Source: Anaerolinea sp. (GTDB lineage: Bacteria > Chloroflexota > Anaerolineae > Anaerolineales > Anaerolineaceae). Taken from it: a stretch of DNA of 64,000 bases. This document shows positions 1 through 8,304 of the stretch, in pieces; position 1 is the stretch's first letter, and the number at the start of each line of letters is the position of its first letter. The notes beneath the pieces were generated by a model, which was not told where the DNA came from, did not search any database, and was given only the letters and a program-made list of their open reading frames with translations. Made by a program: the position numbers and the translations under genes. The stretch spans positions 271,715 to 335,714 of the forward strand of contig JARKPU010000067.1 of the NCBI GenBank assembly GCA_029975055.1, read 5' to 3'.

Positions 1-1468
1 TGGTGAAGAACACCGCCACCAGGAACGGGATGAGCACCACGATCACCCAGCCGCCCTCGCTGAACTTGGTCACCGCGAAGACCACCATGACGACAAAAGT
101 GCACACCGAGCCAAGGCCGTTGATGATCAGCTTGGCCACCCAGTTGCGGTCATGCACCAGGGTGGAACCGGCCTCTTTGATCTCGACGCCCGGCTTGAGG
201 TGGCCCGATTTCCACCAGCGCCGCGCCATCCCCGCCTGCGAGAGGGTGAAGGAGAGGAACACGCCGATTGCATACAGCGGGATCAGCCGGTTGACGCTGG
301 CCTGGAAGAGGATGATCAGCAGCGAAGCCACCCCTGCCAGGGCGATGATGCCGCGCGAATAGACCAGGCGGCTGCCGCGGAAGGTGAACTGGCGCGGCAA
401 AAAGCCGTCGTTGGCGCTGATGGCGCTCAGGCGCGGGAAATCCGCGAAGGCCGTGTTGGCCGCCATGATCAGAATCACCGCAGTACCGGCGATCACCGCA
501 AGATAGAGGAAATTATCGGCGCCGAAGACGGTGCGCGCCAGCTGCGAGATGACCGTTTCCTGTTCGGAGGGCACCGCGCCGATGTGCGTGGAAAGGAACG
601 AAATGCCCATGAAGAACGTGCCCAGGATGGCGGCCATCCAGATCAGCGTGATGCCTGCGTTGCGGCTGCGCGGCTCTTTGAAGGCCGTGATGCCGTTGGA
701 GATGGCTTCGATGCCGGTGAGGGCCGACGTGCCGCTGGAAAAGGCGCGCAGCAGCAGGAAAGGCGTCACCGTCAGGAGCACGGTGCCGGTGTCGAAGGCA
801 GGCGGGTTGACCACCGTGCCCAGCGTGCCGGTGAAGTAGCGGAAGAAGCCCATCCCAATGGTGACCGCCATAGCGAGCACAAAGAAGTAGGTCGGGATGG
901 CGAACGCCGTGCCCGATTCCTTCACCCCGCGCAGGTTCATGATCATCACGAACACCACCAGGCTGACGGCAATGAGCACGCGGTGCGGGTAGAGCGCCGG
1001 GAAGGCCGAGGTGATCTGCGCCACGCCCGAGGAGACCGAGACGGCCACCGTCAGCACGTAGTCGGTCAGCAGCGCCGCGCCGGCGGTTTGCGCGGGCAGC
1101 TCGCCGAGGTTATCGCGCGCCACAATATACGCGCCGCCGCCGCCCGGGTAGGCATGGATGGTCTGCTCGTATGAAATCGCCACGATAGTCATCAGGGTGA
1201 CGATGGCGATCGAAATGGGGATGACGTACATCATCGCGGCGGTCCCGGCAGCCGCCAGGATGAACATGATTTCCTGCGTGGCATAAGCCGTGGAGGAAAG
1301 CGCATCGGAGGCAAAGACGGCCAGGCCGATCAATTTTCCGATGGTGTGCTTGGGGGCGTCGGCAGTTGCCAGGGGGTTGCCGATGAGCCAGTTGCGCCAG
1401 GTGCGGCGCGGTTTAAAAGTCGGTTCGGGCTCGAGGATGGTCGTACCGCCATAAATTTCAGTTTTCAT
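1..1468 (-). CDS. KimA-like APC-superfamily permease (C-terminus cut by window edge)
   Basis: Integral membrane permease of the APC superfamily, closest by motif to KimA/YdaO-type potassium importers. The frame opens at ATG 1468 and runs off the left edge after 489 complete codons, so the C-terminal cytosolic part is missing. After a 40-residue cytosolic start come SDALSST (residues 54-60, TM1) and YPGGGGAYIV (107-116), then about ten more hydrophobic helices; both motifs are typical of KimA homologues. A related amino-acid permease is the main alternative, since substrate cannot be read from the sequence. The 281-bp upstream region holds a CRP-like palindrome and a strong hairpin. I looked for the c-di-AMP (ydaO) riboswitch that controls kimA in Bacillus and did not recognise it. 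Confidence 0.85.
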   Translation of the reverse strand, partial: MKTEIYGGTTILEPEPTFKPRRTWRNWLIGNPLATADAPKHTIGKLIGLAVFASDALSSTAYATQEIMFILAAAGTAAMMYVIPISIAIVTLMTIVAISYEQTIHAYPGGGGAYIVARDNLGELPAQTAGAALLTDYVLTVAVSVSSGVAQITSAFPALYPHRVLIAVSLVVFVMIMNLRGVKESGTAFAIPTYFFVLAMAVTIGMGFFRYFTGTLGTVVNPPAFDTGTVLLTVTPFLLLRAFSSGTSALTGIEAISNGITAFKEPRSRNAGITLIWMAAILGTFFMGISFLSTHIGAVPSEQETVISQLARTVFGADNFLYLAVIAGTAVILIMAANTAFADFPRLSAISANDGFLPRQFTFRGSRLVYSRGIIALAGVASLLIILFQASVNRLIPLYAIGVFLSFTLSQAGMARRWWKSGHLKPGVEIKEAGSTLVHDRNWVAKLIINGLGSVCTFVVMVVFAVTKFSEGGWVIVVLIPFLVAVFFT

Positions 1469-1505
1469 AAACCGGCAATCCTATCAACCAAAAGAATAAT
1501 GGTGT

Positions 1506-1535
1506 GGCGCCTCGGCCCAGGCCTGGGCCGGCGCC
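1506..1535 (-). other. Strong GC hairpin in the leader of the KimA-like gene
   Basis: GGCGCC at 1506-1511 pairs with GGCGCC at 1530-1535, around the perfect palindrome GGCCCAGGCCTGGGCC at 1514-1529. It lies 37 nt upstream of the minus-strand ATG at 1468, so any transcript starting beyond 1535 would carry it in its leader. On the plus strand it is followed by CGCTTTTGTT and could act as a terminator, but no plus-strand gene ends here. Its role is unknown. Confidence 0.5.
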
Positions 1536-1579
1536 CGCTTTTGTTCTGATACAATCCTACCAGCCGGGAATAAAGAAAC

Positions 1580-1595
1580 TGTGAAAGCTTTCACA
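1580..1595. promoter_or_regulatory. CRP/FNR-type palindrome TGTGAAAGCTTTCACA
   Basis: This is a perfect 16-bp palindrome matching the CRP consensus TGTGA-N6-TCACA with AAGCTT at the centre. It lies 112 bp upstream of the permease start (1468), in an AT-rich patch. A CRP/FNR-family regulator is the natural candidate, but none is encoded in this window. Confidence 0.5.
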
Positions 1596-1749
1596 AGAAA
1601 CATTAATAAAAAATAAAGACGCGGCTGCGTGGACAATGCCGCATACACCCCACCCCGGCCCCGCCTGAAATTGGACGGGAAGAGAAAAATACGCCCCTTC
1701 CCAGTGGCGCAGGGGAGAGGCGAAGCGGATGAGTTTGCCTGAAGGGGGC

Positions 1750-2535
1750 CTAGCTGCTCGCGCCGGAGTATTTCTTCATCCCGGCCTTCCAGATGCGTGA
1801 AGCAACCACGAAGGCCGCCAGGCTGACGCCCAGGTAGAGCAGGATTTGCAGGAAGGTCAATTCGCCGCGCAAGGCCTGCAGCGGGACGGTGGTTGCCACG
1901 GCGATGGGCACCACAAAGGTGACGATCATGCGCAGCCACACCGGGTACACATTGGCCGGGTAGCGCCCGGCATCCAGCAGCGCCTGCAGGATGGTGACGT
2001 TGTTGTCGAACTTGACAAACCAAAACGTGGCAGCGATCATCACGATCCAAAGACTGTAGATGATCATCGCGCCGGTGCCGGTGAGCAGCATGAAGCTGAG
2101 CAGGCGCAAGGGGGTGGCTCCGCCGCCGCTCATGTTCACTCCAACCACAATCAACGCCGTTGCCAGGACCAGGTCCCACGCGCGCCAGATGACCATGCGC
2201 GAGAAGGTCGTCAGGAACAGGCTGTTGACCGGCAGGAGCAGCGTGTAATCGAGCGAGCCGTCGCGGATGCTGGTGTTGAACTTCTCGGTGTTGGGCCAGA
2301 TCAGGCTCGCCATGAGCATGTTCACCAGCCGGAAGACCCCCATCAGGGCGATCATCTCGCCGATGCCCCAGCCCGCCAGCTGGGTGGTGTTGCTGAAGAT
2401 GATGCTGAGGCCGAGCAGCTCCCACCCCAGCCACATCAGGTTGAGGAGGATGTTCACCAGCGTGTCGGCGCGGTAAGCCAGCGACATCTGCAGGTTGATC
2501 TTGAACAGGGCGGCGAGGACGCGCAGGGTGTGCAT
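1750..2535 (-). CDS. ABC-2 type exporter permease subunit
   Basis: Membrane subunit, 261 residues, with about six hydrophobic helices, of an ABC-2 type transporter from the poorly characterised COG4586/COG4587/COG3694 group. I chose ATG 2535 (protein begins MHTLRVLAALFKI) over the longer frame to 2634, because it sits 4 nt after the stop of the upstream permease and the extension only overlaps that gene. It is last in a three-gene operon (ATPase 3344-4321, permease 2540-3337, this gene). The substrate is unknown; drug, lipid or polysaccharide export are all possible for this family. Confidence 0.85.
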   Translation of the reverse strand: MHTLRVLAALFKINLQMSLAYRADTLVNILLNLMWLGWELLGLSIIFSNTTQLAGWGIGEMIALMGVFRLVNMLMASLIWPNTEKFNTSIRDGSLDYTLLLPVNSLFLTTFSRMVIWRAWDLVLATALIVVGVNMSGGGATPLRLLSFMLLTGTGAMIIYSLWIVMIAATFWFVKFDNNVTILQALLDAGRYPANVYPVWLRMIVTFVVPIAVATTVPLQALRGELTFLQILLYLGVSLAAFVVASRIWKAGMKKYSGASS

Positions 2536-2539
2536 CGTT

Positions 2540-3337
2540 CTAGGCCCCCACCGCCGAGAAGCGCCTGACGCCCTCGCGCCAGACGAAGCGGAACAGCAGC
2601 CAGGCCACCGCCAGCCACGCCAGCCCGATCGCATAATCGCGCAAGACGGTCTCCAGCGGCAATCGGTTGAGGATCGTCTCGATCGGCACGTAGCGCATCA
2701 TCTGGAACGGCAAATACTGGGCTGCCGCCTGGATGACGCGCGGCATCAGCGGCAGCGGCACGAACTGCCCCGAAAAGAGCACCGCCAGCGCGTAGTAAAA
2801 CTCGGAGATCGAGTACACCCGCGTCGTCCAAAACGCCAGACATGTGATCGTTGCCCCCAACAGAAAGCTGATGCCAAAGCCCATCGCCACGCCCGGCAGA
2901 GCCAGCAAGACCGACTGCCAGCTGACGGCACTGTAATCGGGCCGGAAGAGCAGGACGAGCACAACCCAGATGGGGATGAGCGCCATGAAGGTGAGTGCCT
3001 TGAACGCGATGTTGTTCACCAGCGTGTTCACCAAGATGGGATGCACCGGGCGCAGCAGGTCGCCGGAGAGCGTGCCGTCTTGAATCTTATAGGCCAGGAT
3101 GTGGATGGTGATGTCGCTGGTGAGCTGGTCAACGATCAGCAGCGTCAGGTAATAGGTGACAAAATCATTGGCGCTCATGCCGTTCACGCTGCCCTGGCTG
3201 TTGGCGATCGTGATCCACACCGACAGGTACACCACCGGCGAAACCAGCCAGTAGAGCAGGTACATCAGCAGGTTGGCGCGGTACTGCCACTGCTCGGCCC
3301 AGTTCACCAGCCAGAAGCGTTGGAAGATGCGCAGCAT
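2540..3337 (-). CDS. ABC-2 type exporter permease subunit
   Basis: Second membrane subunit, 265 residues, with an amphipathic N-terminus (MLRIFQRFWLVNWAEQWQYR) followed by about six helices. It starts 6 nt after the ATPase stop and ends 4 nt before the next permease. Two different permeases with one ATPase suggest a heterodimeric membrane domain on an ATPase homodimer, the usual arrangement of this group. The arrangement is inferred from family knowledge; pairing and substrate are not shown. Confidence 0.85.
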   Translation of the reverse strand: MLRIFQRFWLVNWAEQWQYRANLLMYLLYWLVSPVVYLSVWITIANSQGSVNGMSANDFVTYYLTLLIVDQLTSDITIHILAYKIQDGTLSGDLLRPVHPILVNTLVNNIAFKALTFMALIPIWVVLVLLFRPDYSAVSWQSVLLALPGVAMGFGISFLLGATITCLAFWTTRVYSISEFYYALAVLFSGQFVPLPLMPRVIQAAAQYLPFQMMRYVPIETILNRLPLETVLRDYAIGLAWLAVAWLLFRFVWREGVRRFSAVGA

Positions 3338-3343
3338 GGGGTC

Positions 3344-4321
3344 CTATTCCTGGAAGGCCCGCTCGATCACGTCTTCGATGGGCGGGTCTTCGATCGTCAG
3401 GTCGTGGATGGGCAGTTCGGCCAGCAGGCGGCTGGTGATGGATGCCACCTCGCCGGCGGGCACCTGCACGAACTGCTTGCCGTCGCCGTTCTCGCCCGCC
3501 ACCGGCTTGCCGTAGGGCGTCAGGTCGCAGGGGCAGGGGTCGCCCAGCGCCACGCCGATGAGCTTGAACGGGGCAATGCGGTGGGTGAGCTCGCTGATCG
3601 CGCCGTCATATTTGAGCCTGCCCTGGTGGATGATGATGATTCGCTCACACAGCGCGGTCACATCGGCCATGTAATGGCTGGTCAGCAGGATGGTCGCGCC
3701 TGTGCGGCGGTTGTATTCCTGCAAGAAGGAGCGGATGCGCGCCTGGGCGGTGATATCCAGGCCGATGGTCGGCTCATCGAGGAAGAGCACCTGCGGGCGG
3801 TGGAGCAGGGCGGCAGCCAGCTCGCACTTCATGCGCTCGCCCAGCGAGAGGTTGCGCACCGGCTTGCGCATAATCGGCGAGAGGTCAAGGAGTTCATCCA
3901 GCTCCTTGAGGGTGCGCGCGTACTCGGCCTGCGGGATGCGGTAAATAGCCTGGTTGAGGAGGAAGGAATCGGCCGCGGGGATATCCCACGAAAGGCGGTT
4001 GCGCTGGCCCATCACCAGCGTCATGGCCTGCAGGTAGCCGCGCTTGCGCTCCCAGGGGGTGTAACCCAGCACGCTGGCGCTTCCGCCCGTGGGGTGCAGC
4101 AGGCCCGAGAGCATCTTGAGCGTGGTGGTCTTGCCCGCCCCGTTCGGCCCGAGGAAGCCGACGATCTCTCCCTGGCAGATGGTGAAGGTGACCTGCTGGA
4201 CGGCGTTGACATCGCGGTACTTGCGTTTGAAGAACCCGCGCACCGCCGAGCGGAACCCGCCTTCACGTTCCGGCACTTTATACGTTTTGCTGAGTTGATT
4301 CACCTGGATGAGTTCAGACAT
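3344..4321 (-). CDS. ABC-2 exporter ATP-binding subunit (COG4586-like)
   Basis: Cytosolic ATPase, 325 residues, that drives the two permeases downstream. Walker A is GPNGAGKTT, the signature is LSLGERMK (a divergent LSGGQ) and Walker B is VLFLDEPTIGLD. The long N-terminal insert rich in Arg/Lys (FFKRKYRDV) before the first strand is typical of COG4586 proteins. About 80 residues after the H-loop (LLTSHYMADV) form a C-terminal accessory domain. First gene of the operon, behind a good sigma70 promoter at 4374-4401. Confidence 0.9.
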   Translation of the reverse strand: MSELIQVNQLSKTYKVPEREGGFRSAVRGFFKRKYRDVNAVQQVTFTICQGEIVGFLGPNGAGKTTTLKMLSGLLHPTGGSASVLGYTPWERKRGYLQAMTLVMGQRNRLSWDIPAADSFLLNQAIYRIPQAEYARTLKELDELLDLSPIMRKPVRNLSLGERMKCELAAALLHRPQVLFLDEPTIGLDITAQARIRSFLQEYNRRTGATILLTSHYMADVTALCERIIIIHQGRLKYDGAISELTHRIAPFKLIGVALGDPCPCDLTPYGKPVAGENGDGKQFVQVPAGEVASITSRLLAELPIHDLTIEDPPIEDVIERAFQE

Positions 4322-4646
4322 AAGCGATGTATTTTACCACTTGTTGACAGAAATAATGTTCTAATATCAACCTATTATATAAACTATAAGAGGAAAGTCA
4401 AGGGGATTTTTTCTAAGAGCCCACACCCTGCCCTCTCCCGGAGGGCGAGGGGAAGAAATCTGCTCCCCTGGCCCGCTGGGACGCGCTTCGCGCACCCGCA
4501 AAGGTGAGGGTCGGCGATGAGGGAAAGGTTATCTACGGCACAGAAAGGGAAATTCAATGCCGTCTTGCGCTCGCACACACCGGCGCTGTGAATCGGTAAA
4601 ATCAAATCACGTTACAATATGGGAAACCTGAAGGGAGGTGCCGCGC
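4322..4646. other. Divergent intergenic region between the ABC-2 operon and adenosine deaminase
   Basis: This gene-free stretch holds the minus-strand promoter at 4374-4401. It also has arms GTTGA (4343-4347) and TCAAC (4367-4371) flanking the probable transcription start. From about 4420 to 4510 there is GC-rich repeat-like DNA (CCCTCTCCCGGAGGGCGAGG). A TACAAT box at 4613-4618 may be the -10 of the deaminase gene; its -35 is not clear. Confidence 0.5.
4374..4401 (-). promoter_or_regulatory. Sigma70-type promoter of the ABC-2 operon
   Basis: Reading the minus strand, TTGACT (4401-4396) is followed by a 16-nt spacer and TATAAT (4379-4374). The predicted start near 4367 leaves a leader of about 45 nt to the ATG at 4321. 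Confidence 0.65.
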
Positions 4647-5663
4647 ATGCAGGTATTCGACGAGCGCTATAACCGCATCAACAAAACCGAGATTCATTGC
4701 CACCTGGAAGGCTCGATCCGCCCGGCGACCATCCTCGACATCGCCCGCGAATACGGCCTGCGCCTGCCTGCCGGCGACGTGCGCTCGCTGGAACGGTATG
4801 TAAAAGTCACCGAGCAGCTCAAAGATCTGCAATCGGTGCTGGATGCCTTCAAGATTGCCCAGGATTGCATCGTCTCGCCGGCGGTGGTGGAGCGCATCGC
4901 CTTTGAACTGTTCGAGGACTCGGCGCGCCAGAACGTGCGCCTGTTCGAGCTGCGTTTCTCACCCGATTGGGCTTTTTCGGGCCACCGGCTGGATTGGGAT
5001 GCCGCCTTCCGCGGCATCCTGAACGCCCGCGACCGCGCGCAGGAACAGTTCGGCATGGCCATCGGGTTGATCGCCATCACCTCGCGCGGGCTGGGCGTTG
5101 AATCCTGCGAGCGCACCATCGATTGGGCGCTGCGCTGGAAGGGCGAAATCCTCGGCATCGACCTGGCCGACGGCGAGGCCGAGCACCCCATCCGCGAGTT
5201 CGTCCGCCCGGTGCTGCGCGCCAAAGCCGCCGGCTTGAAGGTGACCGTGCATTCCGGCGAGGATACCCCCGCTTCGGCAGTGGTGGATACCATCCGCATG
5301 GTCGAGCCGGACCGCATCGGCCACGGCATCCACATCATCGAAGACCCGCGGGCGGTGGAGCTGGTGAAGGAACGCGGCGTGACGCTGGAAGTGAACCCGT
5401 GGAGCAATTACCTCACCAATTCGGTGGCGCGCATCGAAGAGCACCCCCTCAAACGCCTGTTCGACCTGGGCGTGCGCGTGACGATCAACTCGGACGACCC
5501 CGAGCTGTTAGACACCAACCTGAACAATGAATACCGCATCGCGCATGAGATCCTCGGGATGAGCCTGGAGGACATCGCCGCCTGCAACCGCATGGCGGTG
5601 GAAGCCTCCTTCCTGCCCGAGGAAGTCAAACAATCGGTGCTGTCAAAGTATTTCGGCGGCTGA
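4647..5663 (+). CDS. add: Adenosine deaminase
   Basis: Hydrolytic deaminase of adenosine to inosine in purine salvage; cytosolic zinc enzyme of 338 residues, normal for the family. It has the metal-binding HCH (His17, His19), the VHSGED motif with catalytic Glu, RIGHG and the SDDP aspartates near the C-terminus. I chose ATG 4647 over GTG 4638 because AGGGAGGTG (4632-4640) would overlap the GTG but is well spaced for the ATG. An adenine deaminase of the same superfamily is a less likely alternative. Convergent with the GH35 gene; no other purine gene lies nearby. Confidence 0.92.
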   Translation: MQVFDERYNRINKTEIHCHLEGSIRPATILDIAREYGLRLPAGDVRSLERYVKVTEQLKDLQSVLDAFKIAQDCIVSPAVVERIAFELFEDSARQNVRLFELRFSPDWAFSGHRLDWDAAFRGILNARDRAQEQFGMAIGLIAITSRGLGVESCERTIDWALRWKGEILGIDLADGEAEHPIREFVRPVLRAKAAGLKVTVHSGEDTPASAVVDTIRMVEPDRIGHGIHIIEDPRAVELVKERGVTLEVNPWSNYLTNSVARIEEHPLKRLFDLGVRVTINSDDPELLDTNLNNEYRIAHEILGMSLEDIAACNRMAVEASFLPEEVKQSVLSKYFGG

Positions 5664-5683
5664 CACGCCCTGCAGCGCGCCTT

Positions 5684-8032
5684 TCAAGCGAGGCCGCTCG
5701 CTGCGAATTGGACGCGATATTCCACCCCGGCGCTGATCGAGCGCACCTCCAAAGCCTCGCCGTCCGGCCCGAAGGGCGGGCGGTGCTCGGGGGCAATGTA
5801 AATGGGCGCATCACGGCGCAGGGGCAGGAACCGCAGCCGCAGCCCGGCCTCGAGCACGCGCGGAGCGAAGCGCTTCAGGCCGATTTCCCAAACCCGGCCG
5901 TTGTAGAAATCGTCGGCCACCAGGGTGCCATCCAGGTAGGCGCGCGCGGCATCGCCGGTGTAAGCGATGCGCAGGTAAATATCCTCCACCCCGTCAAAGG
6001 CTCCCGGCGGCAGGCGCACTTCCCATTCCTCGCCGCGCTCATATTCGGCATCTTCGGGCTGCTGCGCCACGCCGAGCGGGCCGATGGGCACCACCCGCGC
6101 CGGGGCAGCTGGGCGCACCCTGCGCGCCTCCACGCGGACCGATTTGCCCCGCACCGAAAAGTTGTGGCGGGTGAAGGCGCCTTCGCGCAGGCCGCCGCGC
6201 GCCCCTTCGATGGCGGGGAAGACCGAGAACCACAGGTCGGCCGGGTCGGTTGCGCTCAAGGTCAACGTGTCGCCGTCGAAGGCCAGCCCCGCCTGCGCGA
6301 GGAACAACCGGTCGCGCCCCCAGATGCGCGCCTTCCAGGCCTGCAAAGCCTGCTCCTCTGAAAGGAGCAGCAGACGCGCGCCCTGCCCTTGCGGCGTGGA
6401 GAGCGTGACCAGCCTGCCGGGGGCGAGGCCCCGCAAAATGCCCTGCTCATCCAGCCCTGCCCCTTCCACCCCGGGCAATAAGGCGGGCTGGAACGCGAAC
6501 TCGGCCGCCACGCCGCCGCGTGCGGCAAAGACGAACACCGGCGCGCCCTCGCCTTGCAGGCGGCAGACGGGCTGCGCGGTGGCATAGCGCAGGGTGATGC
6601 CGTTCAGGTCCAGGTTGAACGGCCAGAACATGGCGGCGCCCTGACGGATCTCCACCCTTTCGCCGGGGATGCGCAGCACCTCATCCGGCAGGCGCAGCTC
6701 GAACTGCACGCCGCTCTTGGCGGGCAGCGCCTCCACCCGCTGGTGGTTGTTGATGAAGATAAAACCGCGCCGCCCATCGGAACGCACCGACCAGCGCAGC
6801 GTTTCCACGTCATCCAGCGAGGCGGGCATCACCTCCGGGAAGGCCGCCGGCAGGGGCGCGAGGCCGGGGCCGAAATCCTGCAAAAAGAGGTGCAGCAGGC
6901 GCAGGCTGTGATATTGCCCGTTCAACTGCCCGTATTCGCGGATGGCGGCCTGGAAATCGTAGCTGATCGCCGGCAGGTCGTTCCAGTAATGTGTCGCCTG
7001 GGTCTCTTGCAGGGTCGAAAGCCTGCCGAGCGGGTGCGAGCCGCCGTGGTACATATAATAGCCCAGCAGGTTGCTGCCGCTGCCCAGCTTGCAGATCGGC
7101 GGCGCGGCCACGTCTTCCGGCAGGATGAACGGGCGGCGGTGATAAGATACCTGCATGCCGCCGCCAAGCTCGCAGGTGGCAAACGGGTAACGCTCCAGGT
7201 AAGAGACGTCGGCGATATCGCGCCGCCGGAGCAGGTCCGCGCCGATTAAATCGTCGTTGCGGATCGGCGAGAACAGGTACTGCTTGCGGCATTCCCTGGC
7301 CCAGCCCGAAACATCGCGGTTCCAAAAGGCATCGGGGTAACCCCCAAAGAGCGGAATCACTTCATCCTCGGGCACCTGCGCGGGGCCCCAGCCGGTCATC
7401 GTGTAGAGCGGAACGTCGATGCCAGCTTCCTGGGCGAGGCGCTTGAGGGTGAGGATGTGCCCGGGGTTGTGAATCAGCTCGTTTTCCAATTGCACGCCGA
7501 TGACCGGCCCGCCGTCTTTCCACAGCAGGCCGTCGAGCTGCCGGGCAATCTGCTCATAGAGCCGGCGCGCGTAGGCCAGGTAAAGCGGGCTGTCTTCGCG
7601 CACATGCTCGCCGCACTTTTCAAGCAGCCAATCGGGGAAGCCTCCGTTGCGGCACTCGCCGTGCGCCCACGGGCCGATGCGCGGGTAGGCATAGAGGCCC
7701 ACCTCGGCGCACAGCTCAATGAACCCCCGCAGGTCGCGGTTATCGCTCCAATCGAATTCGCCTTCGAGCTCCTCGTGGTGGATCCAGAAGATGTAGGTGG
7801 CGGCGATCGTCACCCCTCCGGCTTTCATCTTCAGCAGTGCCTCGCGCCAGTAACGCCTTGGGTAGCGCGAAAAGTGAAACTCGCCCATCACAGGCAGCCA
7901 CGGCGCGCCGCCGAGCGTGAAGTAGCGGTTGTTGGCCTCGATTCTCTCGCCGCGCGGGTTAGGGCCGCCCATCTTCAGGTGGCCGGCGGTGATGGAACAA
8001 TCCAGGTGGGTCAGGTCAATATTCAGAGCCAT
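5684..8032 (-). CDS. Glycoside hydrolase family 35, beta-galactosidase-type
   Basis: Retaining beta-galactosidase-like enzyme of 782 residues. The N-terminal TIM barrel carries GPWAHGECRNGG (about 120-130) and QLENEL with acid/base Glu185. The likely nucleophile lies in FATCELGGGMQ, where GH35 has its second glutamate. About 400 further residues form beta-rich C-terminal domains, including a jelly-roll-like segment near the end. No signal peptide is seen, so it is probably cytosolic and acts on imported oligosaccharides. AAGGA lies 8 nt before ATG 8032. It stands alone, convergent with add. The exact linkage it cleaves is not evident. Confidence 0.88.
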   Translation of the reverse strand: MALNIDLTHLDCSITAGHLKMGGPNPRGERIEANNRYFTLGGAPWLPVMGEFHFSRYPRRYWREALLKMKAGGVTIAATYIFWIHHEELEGEFDWSDNRDLRGFIELCAEVGLYAYPRIGPWAHGECRNGGFPDWLLEKCGEHVREDSPLYLAYARRLYEQIARQLDGLLWKDGGPVIGVQLENELIHNPGHILTLKRLAQEAGIDVPLYTMTGWGPAQVPEDEVIPLFGGYPDAFWNRDVSGWARECRKQYLFSPIRNDDLIGADLLRRRDIADVSYLERYPFATCELGGGMQVSYHRRPFILPEDVAAPPICKLGSGSNLLGYYMYHGGSHPLGRLSTLQETQATHYWNDLPAISYDFQAAIREYGQLNGQYHSLRLLHLFLQDFGPGLAPLPAAFPEVMPASLDDVETLRWSVRSDGRRGFIFINNHQRVEALPAKSGVQFELRLPDEVLRIPGERVEIRQGAAMFWPFNLDLNGITLRYATAQPVCRLQGEGAPVFVFAARGGVAAEFAFQPALLPGVEGAGLDEQGILRGLAPGRLVTLSTPQGQGARLLLLSEEQALQAWKARIWGRDRLFLAQAGLAFDGDTLTLSATDPADLWFSVFPAIEGARGGLREGAFTRHNFSVRGKSVRVEARRVRPAAPARVVPIGPLGVAQQPEDAEYERGEEWEVRLPPGAFDGVEDIYLRIAYTGDAARAYLDGTLVADDFYNGRVWEIGLKRFAPRVLEAGLRLRFLPLRRDAPIYIAPEHRPPFGPDGEALEVRSISAGVEYRVQFAASGLA

Positions 8033-8304
8033 GCGGGCGCATCCTTGCCGGGTGAGGTGTGGTGAACCCCGGGTCTATTCATTGTAGTCCAATCCGTGAA
8101 TATACCGATTTTGATCCAAACGCTGCAAAAGGGCGATGAAATTGCGACATTCTACACTGTTCAAAGGAGCGTAAAATTTGTATCCTGATAGGGTAGTTAA
8201 TCAAATCCTCATATTGAGGGGGGAAGAGCTTTCTCGGCCGATCCCAAACCAGTTGTTTTTCATCCCTGCTCGTAATAGTTTTTCTTATCGCACCTTATCG
8301 ACCC

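Noticed and set aside
152..1174. 340-residue plus-strand frame opposite the KimA-like gene
   Set aside because: Its composition (Arg/His/Asp/Gln-rich) is the usual antisense shadow in GC-rich DNA; the minus-strand frame has clear permease motifs.
1469..1749. c-di-AMP (ydaO) riboswitch upstream of the KimA-like gene
   Set aside because: The conserved ydaO segments could not be found on the minus strand.
2495..4507. 670-residue plus-strand frame
   Set aside because: Antisense to two ABC-2 genes and their promoter; no ribosome site or domain.
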